A stretch of DNA of 64,000 nucleotides from Sphagnum compactum. Its lineage: Eukaryota; Bryophyta; Sphagnopsida; Sphagnales. This document shows positions 34,201-46,955 of this stretch, piece after piece. Made by a program: the position numbers and the translations under genes. Every line of letters begins with the position of its first letter. The first letter of the stretch is position 1. The notes beneath the pieces are model-generated. The model was not told the DNA's origin and made no database searches. It saw only the letters and a list, made by a program, of their open reading frames with translations. The stretch lies in contig OZ234498.1 of assembly GCA_965153455.1 (NCBI GenBank), positions 10,602,001-10,666,000 on the forward strand, read 5' to 3'.

Positions 34201-35964
34201 GATTGCATGTCTTTTTGCTCAAAAAACATTTTTTCATATGAATGAATTTTATTTTTTTTATTTTTTTGCAAATTGTTATGAAAAATATATATAATTGTTT
34301 AGGTAGATGACATTTTTTTTTAATAAATACGAATTTTTGAAAACGTGTCGATTCTTTGTAAATTTTGTGTTTCATCTCTAAAAATGATAACAATTTCAAA
34401 TCATAAACAAAACTGATTTTTTAATTTTTTAATTTTTCTTATATAATAAACTACAACTCTTCTTAAAATATCATGTACATTATACCCCATTTATATGTGG
34501 TAAGGACTTTTGAAATTCTAAAATTCTAGATCAATTTTGGAAATTTTTGAATTTTTAAAGTTTTAAAATTTCACATATTTTAGGGTATGAATGTTTTTTG
34601 AATGTGGTTAATAGGTTTTTATCCTTTTTTTTTCCTGTCAATTTTGTTTTATTATATAAGTCCTTTTGATAGTACTTTGCAAAATTGATTCAATCCAACA
34701 TAATAGGTATTCACTTTCAAAGGTCCTAAATCAAAATTTAAACTTAAAATTTTATCAAATGGATCTTTTGTTTGAATTTATTGACATTCATATGAATGAA
34801 AAAGGACCAACTTGCCATTATTGCCATAGTTTTAAATGATAAAAAATAAATAAATAAATAAAAATCTTCAATCTTGACTATTTTTAAAAGCCCATTTGAC
34901 ATCTTTTTGGCTTGTTTTATTGTGGCTACATCCATTTCGGGAAGTAGTGAACATTTAGAACCCACCAATTATGCACATACAATTTCACAGGTGAAAGCCC
35001 ATTTTTAATGTTTATTGATTGGGTTATGCAAATATGAATGATGTCAAACCCTTTTTTTGTGTGTTTCAAAATAAAACTAACCTAGTGTTGAAATAAAAAC
35101 GACTTTGCAAAATTTTATTCACAAATATAATAGTAATAAAAAATCACAATAGTTAAAATTCCCTAAATTCATGATAATATGTATTTTATATAATTCAGGC
35201 ATTTCAGTACTATTGTGCACCTTAGCTCTTCTATTGCTCATGGTTGGGGTGAAAAATGGTGAATTTTAAAAAGGAATAACATTTTGTCATAGATGTCAAA
35301 GCCATTGAATTCATCATTTGAATATTCATCCATGATTTGTAATGAACTTATATTTAATTCCTACTTTGGTTTTAATTCATGTTCAAATAATTTTCAATAA
35401 AATTTAGTTCATTTCCAGTTCACTTTTACTCAATTTTTAATTCACTTTTAATTAAGTTGTAGTTCATTTTTAGTTCGCTTTTGGATCATTTTTAATTGAA
35501 TATTAATTCATTCATAATTCACACATGGGTGAATACAAACCACACATACATACACATTGGCCACACATTATCACATATGGGTGAAAATAGGCCACATGTG
35601 GATTGGAAGTTTTTTGAATTTTTTTCTTAAGTCAAGTGCCCAATGGATATTAATAGAAATAAAACAACCCTTCACCTTCAATATGTTCAACATTAGTTTT
35701 GGGTATGTTTTTTTGTCATAACTTTGTTTTTTTTAATTTTTTTTCTTATAATAAAATCTTGTTGGATTTTTATTTCACACGTGTCATATTTTAATTCTTG
35801 TTTTTTTTTTGTTTCATAATTTAAATTTGGACCTAAGCCTCCCCTTATTCTTGTTTTGGTTAGCAAACATATACATTTGGTTCTTTTTGACCTCGTGACA
35901 CCTTCTTTTTAAACTTGGTGATAATTTGGTATCATTTTAAATATATTGTATAATGGTATGGTGT
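31241..35964. other. Very A+T-rich intergenic DNA with one repeat copy
   Basis: No gene signal. It contains the partner of the short repeat (31,330-31,366), AAT trinucleotide runs near 32,037-32,053 and 32,096-32,106, and the second copy of the dispersed repeat (32,107-32,345). The rest is A+T-rich DNA with T-rich frames such as 32,337-32,813 that encode only Phe/Leu-rich low-complexity peptides. Confidence 0.55.
32107..32345. mobile_element. Dispersed repeat copy 2
   Basis: Aligns with 19,157-19,380 from GGTCTATTTTTATA to ATGGCAAGGCC, same orientation, with insertions of a few bases. The left end present in the first copy (GGCCTTGCC at 19,067) is not found here. Instead AAT repeats precede the match, so the left part is lost or was never present. 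Confidence 0.75.
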
Positions 35965-36943
35965 TGTAATGGAAAATGGGGTTACCCTAACTTCTGAGCG
36001 CCCACTGATCAGGGAGCCTAATTGACGTTTCTTTGAGCCGTTTTGTGTCTGTGACGGCCGCCTTTGCATTACATCTGCATGGGTTGCACCTTGGTTGAGG
36101 ATCTGTGACGGCTGACTGAATGGGCATGGAGTCTGTATGGCGGCTCCGAATTATGATGAAGGATCGTGCTGCATTTATGAAGGATGGCGGTTTGGACGCG
36201 TAAGGAGGAAGCCAAGGCGATTGGGAAGGAAGATCGAACCAAATAGAATAGAGGCGTTGTTAGGAAAAGGGGGGAGGCGAGGATTTTTGGTGTCTGAGGG
36301 AAGAGATATTCTGTCTGCAGAAGAATGGAGCGATTGTTAGGAAAGGATAGTGTGTAGAGGTCAGTGAAGTAGGATAGGAGCTGTGGAAATTCGGTTTCTT
36401 TTTGGAGTAGAAGCATCTGTCTGCATAGGAAGCCGACGATGTTGAGAGAAGGCAAGTAGAGTCGAACAGAAGGAAAGGAGAAGATTCAATAGCTCGGTAG
36501 CAAGGAGTTGGTAGCCATGATCGTGATCTTCCGCTGCGTTTGATGTATGGCTCAGCTCGTTGCTGCAGGAGTTCCTAGGAGAGAGTGTGTGTGTTTTGAG
36601 GAATGATCAGACCCTCTGGTTGTGAGGAGTTGAAGTTCGAGGGCAATGCTTGTGCTCTCGGACTATGTATATAATCTGATAATGAGAATCCGGGCATTTT
36701 CTTGAGTACATTCATTTGTGAGGCATGATCAGAGTCGCATCTCGTGTCGAGTCTTGTGTTGCTGAGTCTGTTGCAACTCGGATCGAGCTGGATCGGAGAT
36801 CGGGCAGGTAGGCCGTTCGCAGATAGGATGGGATAAGTGTACATGGATGTGAATCGGACTGTAAGAGTTTGAGTACCCAGGGTCTGAGGGGGGGTGCAGC
36901 GCATCGGGCTGTAGGTTTCTTGGACCCGCTCTTTTTGGTTACA
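35965..36943. mobile_element. LTR-like repeat, copy A (solo LTR candidate)
   Basis: Starts TGTAATGG and ends GGTTACA, so the ends are TG...CA with 5-bp inverted termini TGTAA/TTACA. It matches 41,593-42,461 in inverse orientation, notably around GAGCGCCCACTGATCAGGGA (left end) and CTCTTTTTGGTTACA (right end). It is clearly more G+C-rich than the A+T-rich DNA around it. A TATA-like motif (TATGTATATAA) is at about 36,664-36,674 on the plus strand. Flanking 4-mers are GTGT and GTGC, one base off a 4-bp target duplication. No retroelement genes or primer-binding site adjoin it, so a solo LTR is the simplest reading. Confidence 0.65.
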
Positions 36944-37904
36944 GTGCCATATTGATTTCAAAAATATGATATCAAATTGGTAAGTATTCATTATTATCAT
37001 TGATAAATGATCATAATTACTTTGAGTTTTTGGATTTGTCATAATTTTTTGTTGGGTTTGCAAATGTGCTCAAATTTTTTTAAGTGAAAAATGATCAGTA
37101 GTACAACAAATGGATTAATCAAATAATATGATCAATAAAAAAACAATGGGAGATCGTGTCGTGAAAATCATGTTAATAATTATTATTGAAATATTATTTC
37201 AATGAATATTAAACATGTATTTAATTAATTCAGGACTAAACTAATAATTTTGGTGGTTAGAATCAAGTTTTATGAACAAAACATTGAAAATATTTATTTG
37301 TTAGATCATTTCATGAGGAAAAACACTATTAATACCTATTTTTGCATTATATGGTAATCCCACATCAAATTTTCTTTCCAATTTCCAATCTCCAAATAAT
37401 CGTTTGTTAAATTTGAACTTTTCAAAAATTTAAGATTAATTAAATACATGATATTATTACTGAATAATGAATTACTATTCTTAGAGTTGGCAAGATGTTT
37501 TGAATGTGCATGCATTATGACATAACTAAATAAATAATCATCAAAGATTTTTTAGAATCAAAATAAAGTTTTTTTTCACAATTTGTTTTTTTTTACCGTT
37601 GGAATTTTCAAAATGATCATTTCAAATGGTGTTTAATTTGAAGTGAGAAGTTTAAAAAAAATCAACCTTTACTTCCTCTTCTAATTTTTTTATTCCAATT
37701 TTTTTTTAAAAAATTAATGGATTTTCCATTTTTTATTCTTTTTTGTTTTTATTTTTTTATTTTGATGTTTTCCAAGTTTATAAGTATTTTTTTGTTTAAG
37801 GTTTTCTTTAAAGCTTCCATCATGGCTAAATTTAATTTTATTGTGAATTTTATATTCTTTTTTGGAGTCAAATTAAGATAATAAGTCGTAATAAGTTGTT
37901 CATT

Positions 37905-38640
37905 TAATTGTGTCCCTAGAATGTAATCGGGTGCCCACCCAATTGTGTCCCAAATATTTTAAGTAGTATTTTTTAAAAAATTCTTTATTTTTTAATATAA
38001 ATGATTTAGATGAATATTTGGCAGTATTCATTTGTTTTTCCCTTGAATTTGAAATGAAATTCAAAATACTTTTGACAAAAAATGAAAAGAAAAACATTTA
38101 CCTCTTTTAATGTACGTTGAACAATTGATAGTTTGTTGTGCAACGTTGTGCAACTTAAAAAAATGAGTTTGAACAATTTCATCAACAACCTTTGAAGGAA
38201 TTATACATTATTATCTTCTTAAATATTGAATTTCTTTTAATATTATTGTCACATTCTTGATCAAGACCATAGCACATTTGCTTTTATTATATGCTTTATG
38301 AAGCTATTCATATTATGTTCTGAAATTTTTACCAGAAGCAAATGCATTTTGATCAAATTCACATTTTTCCATGTGCAATCAATAATTGGTTTTCACGTTT
38401 ATTATTCCCTCCTTCCCTTACATTTACAATGATGACAACAATAGTATTATAATTTCAATTTTGAAGAGGATTTTTTAAAAATTTAATGGAATCCATAAAA
38501 ACATAAAATCAAATCACATTCAAAAGCAACAATTGGTGACACAATGATTGTTAACTGAATTATAATGACAACATGCATGTTAGTTTTTTTGAATCCATTT
38601 TTGAACTTTGATTTATTTAAAGTTTTCAATCTTTGTCGTG
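37905..38640. repeat. Diverged direct repeat, copy 1
   Basis: Shares a series of collinear blocks with 40,860-41,460. These include words around AATCG(G/A)(G/A)TGCCCA, GATGAA(T/C)ATTTGGCA, CCTTGAATTTGAAA, TCATCAA(C/T)AACCTTTG and AACATGCATGT. Divergence and indels are large, so the duplication is old. Confidence 0.65.
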
Positions 38641-39010
38641 CGATTTTCTTGTAAATCATTCAAAAAAAATAAATTCTATGCAATGAAAACGAACATTTAT
38701 GAAATGAACTAAAGAAAAATAAATTTACATTTAGAAAAAAAATAAGTTAATTTTGACATCTCCGTCTATTAATCAATATGTAGAGTTATATATTGTGCGT
38801 AACTTAATTGTACATATTGGAAAAAAAAACTTTAATCGTGTCCTCATAAAAGATTACGTTTTTAATATCCAGTATTATGAGGATTTGAACAACACTTAAT
38901 GAATTTGATTATAAATTATACAATGTGTTTTGAATTTGATTTTTTTTTTTCAATTTTTCATTTCGAAAGGTCGAAAAAAATTTGGTCATATTTTTTTATT
39001 TATGTAATTT

Positions 39011-39013
<3 letters not shown>

Positions 39014-39042
<29 letters not shown>
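39014..39042. repeat. (TA)n microsatellite
   Basis: Uninterrupted TA run of about 14 units. Confidence 0.95.
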
Positions 39043-39045
<3 letters not shown>

Positions 39046-39728
39046 TGTGGCATTATTGTTTGTTAACATTTTTGATTTTTGAAAAAAAATTTAAAGCATG
39101 TTTGGGAAACTTTCAGCACACATTCAAATTTTTTCAAATTTTATGGGAAAGACAATTATCAATTGTTCAGGATAAAAAAAATTTGGCACAAAAAATAATA
39201 AAAATCGTTTTTTTCTGAAAAACCCTACTTTAATGTGGGTGATGATTTTGTGGTTTTGATGTGCACACATTCATAGTCATTGAATATATTGTATACATTA
39301 TAAAACCATAATAAAAAGCATAAAAAATAGCTTCATGTTTGAAAACAATTTATTTTGATCCCTATGCAGAATTTTCAAATGAATAAAAAAATTTGAAAAC
39401 ATAATAATGTTATGCATTGTAATTATAAAAAATTTATATTTTAATATTTTATAATTAAATAATGAAAGGATTATTCTTGAATTTTTAAAAATAAAAACCA
39501 TATAAATCTTATTTTAAGGCATTTTTAAAAACAATATAGATTTACGAAATTATGTCATTGATTTTATCGATTGTTTAAACACACGTGTGCGATATGAACC
39601 CCAAAGTGTTCAATTTTTAACCCATTAGGCTTTGACAATTTTTTGTTTTTTTTACTTTTTTAACTTTAATAAATTTTATTAGTGGAGGTAGGCCTGAGGG
39701 TTCAAAACGCAATTTGAATTTTCAGGGC

Positions 39729-39738
39729 GCCACGTGGC
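39729..39738. promoter_or_regulatory. G-box/ABRE-like palindrome GCCACGTGGC
   Basis: A perfect 10-bp palindrome around CACGTG, the core recognised by plant bZIP and bHLH factors. No gene start is recognised nearby, so it may be non-functional. Confidence 0.3.
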
Positions 39739-39861
39739 ATCAATTTTTCTAATTAATAATACCAACCCATGATCACCAAACCTGAAATGTTCGATCTAAT
39801 CTCACGAGGCTACACAAACACAAAAACCTGGAAAATTTGTTTGTGGTGTTGGTACAGGTAG

Positions 39862-39887
39862 CCTGCCAGACTTAGAATGCTGGCAGG
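39862..39887. repeat. 8-bp stem hairpin followed by a T run
   Basis: CCTGCCAG pairs with CTGGCAGG across a 10-nt loop and is followed by six T. In a plant nuclear context this is not a known terminator type and may be chance. Confidence 0.4.
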
Positions 39888-40859
39888 TTTTTTAAAAATG
39901 TTACTGCTCCCCTCCATAGGCATTACATTCACAAAAAGCTCCCTGTTATATATTTTTCTCGTGATAAATGACAGGTACCTCTTGGGTATCACGGGAAACG
40001 TTTTTTGAAAACCACAGCAGTTTTACACTTGTATAAAGGAATCCGGAGTGGGCTTCATGGGAATCGAGCCCGTTCAAAGGAGACACTTCAATTCACTTGA
40101 ATTGCGAAAACGAAACAAAGACGCACAGTGCACAAAGTTGGTGGAGTGGGGAGGGGGAGAGAGAGGTTCAAAGGACAATTACAAAGGGTGAGTAAATAAA
40201 GTGAGGAAATAATAAAGGCAGTAGAGAGTTACACAGTGATTGGCAGTAAATGGGCGAAAACGTCCGGTTAATTAATTACCATACGTAGAGTACTCATAAT
40301 TTACACCCCACCCTTCTACTTGCCAACGGCCAAGAATGCTTTGCAATTTGAATGCATAAAATTACACACTCAATTGGTTTCAAATTACACATGTTGACAA
40401 GATTTGTAAAATAATAAACTTTTCATCAACCTTTTTTTTAATAAAATCCTTATAAACTTTAAAGGGAAAGAAAAACACATGTAATCATCCAAGTAGGACC
40501 TAAGTTAATTATATACAAGCATTGTTAATGAGGGGGGACATATGAACAACTTTCATATGCGAAGGGGCCTGGTAAAGTTTTAGTGTGAACAATAGAACTT
40601 TTTATCACACATCATACCTCCACATAAACATTTAAAATGTTCCAATGTCGCCCATTAAAAAAAAATTGTATTTAAAATGGGGATTAGATATCAAATAAAT
40701 TCATGGATCAAAATTCATAACACTTTATGTTTTTAAACGCATCAATTTCCCTTTATGTGTGTGAGACAATTTTGAATGTGTTCTTAAAATGTGATTGAGT
40801 GAACACCCAATTGATAATTATTTTTATTTATTTTTCTTTCATACGTTAAGGACACAATC

Positions 40860-41460
40860 AGTTGAGCACCTAGTTGTGTCCTTAGGGCATAATCGAATGC
40901 CCATTTGATTATGTTCGTTAGGCCCAATCATGTGGCCACCCATAATTAACAATTTATTATTATTATTATTATTATTATATGATTATTAATTATTTTAAAT
41001 ATGATTAATTATCATAAAATTATCATTATTTTTTCAATATAATTGACCTACAGATGAACATTTGGCACCATTGATTTTTTCTTCCTTGAATTTGAAAAAA
41101 AAATTTAAATGTTTTTGAAAAATAACAAAAAAAATTAATTTACTTTTCTTAATGCAAATTGAGTAATTAATAATTGTGCAATTTAAAAAAACGAGATCAA
41201 ATAGCCTCATCAATAACCTTTGTGAGAATGGTAAGTCCTCCCCTTACATTAATAATGATAATAAAAATAATTTCAAAAATCCAACTTTGAAAAAAAAAAT
41301 TATTTTCTAATGAAATTCATGTAAAAAAATATGAAAACAAATTCACGTTCAAAAACAATGATTAGTGACAAAATGGTCATCAACTCAATTGCAACAACAT
41401 GCATGTCACATTTTTGAAATTCTATTTTGGATTTTTATTGAATGTTGAAAATTTTGACCT
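40860..41460. repeat. Diverged direct repeat, copy 2
   Basis: Collinear with 37,905-38,640 in the same orientation, about 2.9 kb away. It lies immediately to the left of LTR-like copy B. Confidence 0.65.
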
Positions 41461-41592
41461 TAACAAACATGCAATTTACAAATATTGTTCATGGATAATT
41501 GTATTAAGTGATTTGACCTTGAGAATGGTTGTGGTTAAAGTTGCTATGTGAAACACATTACCATGCAAATATGCATAACTTGGATGTTCCAT

Positions 41593-42461
41593 TGTAACCA
41601 AAAAGAGAGGGTTCAGATTCTAACAACACATGTACTCTCCTCTGTAGACCCTTGTGTCCAAGCCTTCCAAATCGATCTCACACCTACTGACTCCTTAACC
41701 TCTCCAAAACTCGAACTGCCTGCATTCTCCCTCTGATGCACTCCGATTCAAAGAGTGACGGACACGAAACAACATTCCCCACAACACTTGCACACTGATG
41801 CAATTCAAAGAAACTCTTGTATCTTATTCACAGCCTATGTACATCCCGAAAGCACAAGCATTTTCTGCCATCACAGGCTCACCAAAAGAAAAAGGGTCTG
41901 ATAGTTCCTCAGTGCCTTGCATTCTCTCTCTCTCTCTGATTCCTCTCCTCCATCCTTCTGCAGTAGAAGCTCTACTATTCACCAGACGCAGCAGAAGATT
42001 TCTAGCATAGCTAAGCTCCCATCTACAGAACTCCTTCTTCTCCTTCTCTTCCTTTCTTTTTTTTTTTTTTTTTTTTTTACACACTATCTATCCAAAAACA
42101 ACTTTTCTCCCCAAAACAGCCTTCCTGATCTTTCTTCAGAACGCCGTTCGTTGCATCCAGAAGCTTCCCCTCCAAATCGCCTTGTCTTCTCCTTTACGCT
42201 CCCAAACCACCATTCTCCATAATTGCATCACCGACCCTAGTTATAATTTGGAGCCGCCACTCAGACTCCATACCCATTCAGTGCAGCCGTCATGCAAATC
42301 TCTCAGCGCAACATCTCACTCAAGAAAACAGCAAAGCTTCCCATGCAAAAGTAAAGAAAAGGCAGCCGCCACTCAGAAACAAAACGGCTCAATTAACACA
42401 TAACTTAATTTCCCTGATCAGTGGGCGCTCAAAAGTTGGGGTAACCTAATTTCCCATTACA
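41593..42461. mobile_element. LTR-like repeat, copy B, inverse orientation to copy A
   Basis: Starts TGTAACC and ends CCATTACA, the reverse complement arrangement of copy A. It is flanked by CCAT on both sides (41,589-41,592 and 42,462-42,465), consistent with a 4-bp target-site duplication. Translated fragments on the plus strand resemble minus-strand fragments of copy A (for example CNQKERVQ in both). It contains a CT tract at 41,918-41,936 and a T run near 42,057-42,078 not seen in copy A. It has no adjoining internal retroelement sequence, so a solo LTR is likely. Confidence 0.68.
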
Positions 42462-45006
42462 CCATATTTCTATTTACATTTTGATTAAAAGTGTCATACC
42501 TATTAAGCACCTTTGTTTCAAACATAATATTTTTAAATCTAAAATCCAAATAATTCCATCATACCAACTAATCAAACTTTTTTCACAAAAACAATAAACA
42601 TTGTGCAAGAAATAAAATAAAACTTATCAAGATGAATTTGACAATCAACAAATGAAGTATCAAAAAGATGGGACTTAACAAACACACATTTGAAAAATTC
42701 AAGCTTGCAAAAAACATCAACAAAAAATGAAAGCTTAAATCAAACACAATGTTCATGTTAGTCAGAAAAGAAACAAAAACAAACATACAATGTAATCGTT
42801 AGTATGGGACCAAAAAAATTGGATGAAATTTTAAACCTAACCTAGACCATTTTAATAATCTTCTTTGACTTTAAATAATTTTGATTATATGTTTGATTAG
42901 AATTTAACAATAAAACATCATATTCATGATTCGACAACTAAATTGTGATCTAATAATTAACAAGGTATTTTACAATTTTAATTATACAACTCATGGGTAC
43001 ATCGTATCTTAATTGTGTAAACTCAAATTTGAGATACGACACTATAATTCTGAATTTGTTTTGCATTATTTAAACCATTTTTTTTCATTTTCACTTCAAT
43101 ATATATCTATTTGGTAAACATATAAATATATAAATATATGTGTAGTGGTAAACATCAACTCTTTGGTCACTTACATGAAAATTTTGGTCACACATAAAGT
43201 TGAAATTGAATTCTAATGAAATCTTGCCATGTTTGGTGCACCAAAAAATGACATTGATTTTTGAAAAATATTTTCTTGGGGAAAAATCTTTGTTAAATCA
43301 CAATATTATGAGAAAAAAAAACAAGGGAAATGAAAAGAATACCCCCCCTTTTTCCTCAACCTAACCCAAGAAGTAGCTTTTTGAATATAATCTTTTTATT
43401 TTAACCGCTATTCTCAAAGGTCCATTGAAATGTTGTTTGAAAATTGACTAACAAATAATTCAAAATTTGTTCTTTTTTATTGTTGGGGAATAAACAAGAC
43501 AATTCTCAAGACAACATATTATTAATAACCAATAAACAAATAGTTCTATTAATAAACAGTAAAAATAACATTAAACAAGATTGACAACAAGAGGAAACTT
43601 AACAATGATAGAAGCTTTGAAGAAAAAAACCTAAAATAGAAATAAACAACTTGTAAACTCCAAGAACACAAAAATCAAAAAAAAGAAAAGAAAAAGGGGA
43701 ACAACAAGAAATGGAAAACCACCCACACAAAAAAAAATAAGAAAAAAAGAAAAAGAAAAAAAAGGAACACCAAGAACTAGAATTCCACAAATAAAAAAAA
43801 TAAAAAATGGGAACAACAGGAAATGAAAAATCATTTTTAAAAAAAGAAAAAGAAGAAAGTTAAAATACAAGAAGAAAGAACTTTGAAGCAAAATATTTAG
43901 AAGGGAAGCAAAGATTTAATTTTTTAAACTCCCCACTTAGGATTATGCACCATTTGAAATGATCATTTTGAAAATTCCTAAGGCAAAAACTTTAAATGCT
44001 ACTTGTTTTTAAAAAAATTTTAAACCTCTATCTTGATCTAGAATAAGCTTTGAAGAGGAGCCAAGGAAGCTTTTCTTTCATAGACTAGTTTAAATTGCCA
44101 TTTTAAGTCTAGGAAGAGCATTATGAAAATGCAACTAACTAAAAGCTTTCACACTTTCTTCTTATTTTGAAAAAATCCTGAAAGTGTGAACACTAACACA
44201 TGCAAGCAATATTATTACATCCTCATCTATTGTTCATCCATGTCAGAACGCTTCATAGCCAAATAATTCCACACCATCCTCCATTACTTTTCATCCACAG
44301 AAGAAGGATTTGGATTCACAATGATTTTCCAAATGCTTTTCTGTCCCACAACGATTCCAGGTTTGTTTCTTCGATATCTTCCCGTGCTTGGTCATAATTT
44401 GAAACCCATCTCTTTAATGCAATTTAGGGTTCTACGTTCAGCGCGTCTTGAATATAGAATCCCCTTGGATCTTCTGAACAGAGGAGAAAAGAAGAAATGA
44501 AAACAGACACTATCTGCACAAGCATGACTAGTTCTTGGTAGAAGCTGTCTGAAACTTCAATTCATGAAGGAAGTCCCCAAACAGTGAAGAAATAAATAAC
44601 AGATCTAAATGCCTCACTGACAAACATATTGATTGGATAATTCAAAGTGCTCAGACATCACAGGAACTGCAACTATCATCTACAAAGTGCAAAAGGGATT
44701 TGAAATGAAGACAGACCACTAAGATTTTTTCCAACCAGATTGAATAAAAGCCTTGACATTATTTCACAAGATGAAGAATGTAAACCACTAGTATAATCTC
44801 CACACCTACATCTATAGTAATGAATGAAAGAGCTTATTCAGAAATCAATTCAAATATTATGGCAATCAGAGGCATAACAGAAAGGAAACAAGAGGGAAAC
44901 AAGAAGAAGAGTACCATTGAGATTGTAGAGGAAACTCCAGAAAAAAACACTTTGAAGATGAGACCCATTGTATCAGTTCTGGCAAACCAAAACAAACACA
45001 ACAAAT
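42462..45006. other. A+T-rich intergenic DNA
   Basis: No gene. A 31-bp segment at 43,948-43,978 is the exact reverse complement of 37,601-37,631, so repeat DNA of the left region recurs here in inverse orientation. A-rich tracts at 43,620-43,890 produce spurious Phe-rich minus-strand frames. Confidence 0.5.
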
Positions 45007-45462
45007 GAGTGCATCATACCCTTACAACAGTATCAGACCATCGCCTCCATCATGAATGGCAGTGGCAGTGACAGTGACTAGCTGCCATTACTTTCCCAAT
45101 GACTTCATCAGCTCCTGACAGTGGGTGTCAGTGAGTACATAATAATATCAAGTATTAAACTCAGGGCAAACAATAATACTGAAATCTGCATCCTGAGTTT
45201 GTGTCATTTCTGGAACCAACAGGAAGACTCAGTCACAATTGCCCATTAGCACTCAAGAGACATGTGAATTACAGAATGTTATGGCATCCTCTCATTCAAG
45301 CTGCAGCAAGCTTGTGAGACTAAGCTTCATTCATTTCAGCTTGCCCCCTGTATAAGCAAAGCAAAGCTAAGCATCTGAGCCTAAGGCATCAAGAGCCCGA
45401 CATACAAGATATTGGTTGGAGGCCTCCGGCACCCTGAACATATACTTGAAGCACCACTGGTG
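45007..45462. repeat. SCC2-associated repeat family, copy 1
   Basis: Matches 57,161-57,583 almost end to end in the same orientation. It starts GAGTGCATCATACC and passes through GCCATTACTTTCCCAATGAC and CAAGCTGCAGCAAGCTTGTG to GCACCACTGGTG. It lies downstream of SCC2. No terminal inverted repeat, poly(A) tail or coding capacity was recognised. Confidence 0.75.
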
Positions 45463-46690
45463 AAACAAGGAGAAAAGGCCAAGTCCCAATCTGTGCAAGG
45501 GCAATCTTAAAAAAGTATGGTTAGCAGCAGTTGCAAGATGATTCAACAAACCCTAACTTAACATCAGCCAGCCGTTAAGCCATGGAATTCATCAGCTCTT
45601 AACAAGTGTAGTGTAATGTGTTTCTGTTGCTCATCTAAAGGCAAGTGAGAAGCCAGTTAAGTGTCTATACAGAAAGACCTAGCAAATAGAAGCAGGACCA
45701 AAAACCAAAATTACATGACTAAAACTTACTACTGGGTATACATTGATTACAAAAAGAAGAAGTGAAATGTAGACCTAATAAAGAACAAGATCTCACACCA
45801 AGTAACAGAAAACCAAGCTGAAACAAGTTTCTACAAACACTTCTTTTAATCAAATTTGAAAACCTAAAAGCAGAGGCTCCAATAAAGGAGAAGCATACAC
45901 AGCAAAACAGATCAAAGCTTCTGAGGGAGGAATTTCTTGAAGTAAACCTTGGTCTTCAGGAGACAGAGAAGTTCATGGCTTGCTGAATACAACTTGACCT
46001 TAGATCTACAAAACCATCAGAACCCATGGATTGACTTGTGACGATCCCATGCTTGTCAGAGATGACAAGTTTCATAGGACAAATTCTGATAATGTTGACT
46101 GCATTCTATGATCACCTAAAATGAACTTTACAGCTCTCTCTGATGGAACCTATATTGAAAATGATATTTTCTTCCCACAACAACAGGGTAGATTACACAG
46201 CTGCCAATGGCTGGATTGGCAACCAAGGAAGGCATTGGAAGGCAGAAATGGCCAGAACATCAGAGGAACAGAATGGAACAATGGAGACAAATAAGTAATC
46301 CACTATGCACTGATAAACAAACAACATAAAGGCATGCCACAGGACTCCTCAATACATGATTTGAATGCTCACATGTCCTTTATAAGTGGTGATCTAGAAA
46401 ATAACCATACCTTGGACCAGAGCAAGTATGAGAAAATGGGTTTGGATTTCAGTACCTCAAACAAAGGGTCCACATCCATTCAAGGTTGCAGTTTCACCAT
46501 GTGGCAGTGTTGCAGTAGCAAATTCTGAATTGTAAAGTGTGTCTGGAAGCCCTGTTAAATTGGTTGTGCATGAATGTAATCTCTAAACCTGAATGTGCAA
46601 TGAAATGAATGTATGATGTGCAAAGTAGTACTAGAACAAGAATCAGCTCCAAGCATGACTTGTGGGCTCTAGTGCAAGATGTTGGAACCA
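45463..46690. other. Intergenic DNA downstream of SCC2
   Basis: No gene recognised. Composition is similar to the SCC2 introns. Short frames have no conserved motif. Confidence 0.45.
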
Positions 46691-46955
46691 AAATATCTAT
46701 GAAATTGCAGAGAAATCTGCAGAACACCAATTTGAAGGTAATATGAAAATGAGTGCAGTCATAACCTTATGAGTCACTCACAAAGTGTCAGACCATCATC
46801 TTCATCACAAAATTAGCAGTAACAAGCTGCAATGCCAATCCACTGACTTCATCAGCTGCCAATGGTGGGTGTATATAAGCATATAATAATTTGCTCAAAA
46901 TCTTTGGCAAATCATTATACAACATCTGCAGCCCAACTTCTGTTTTTGGGAAGAC
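46691..46955. repeat. SCC2-associated repeat family, copy 2
   Basis: Begins with the subunit AATATCTATGAAATTGCAGA, then GAGTGCAGTCATAACC and TGAGTCACTCACAAAGTGTC, and fades after CATCTGCAGCCC. Same orientation as the other copies. It lies 0.4-0.7 kb past the SCC2 stop codon, so it could be in the 3' flank or a long 3' untranslated region. Confidence 0.75.

Larger units (their letters stand above)
36944..41592. other. A+T-rich DNA between the two LTR-like copies
   Basis: No gene seen. It includes a diverged direct repeat pair (37,905-38,640 and 40,860-41,460), a (TA)n tract at 39,014-39,042, an ATT tract at 40,954-40,979, a G-box palindrome at 39,729-39,738 and a hairpin at 39,862-39,887. The part 39,700-40,320 is less A+T-rich than its surroundings. 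Confidence 0.55.

Noticed and set aside
39862-39887. Hairpin plus T run as a bacterial-type terminator
   Set aside because: The window is plant nuclear DNA, where this terminator type does not operate; kept only as a structural repeat.
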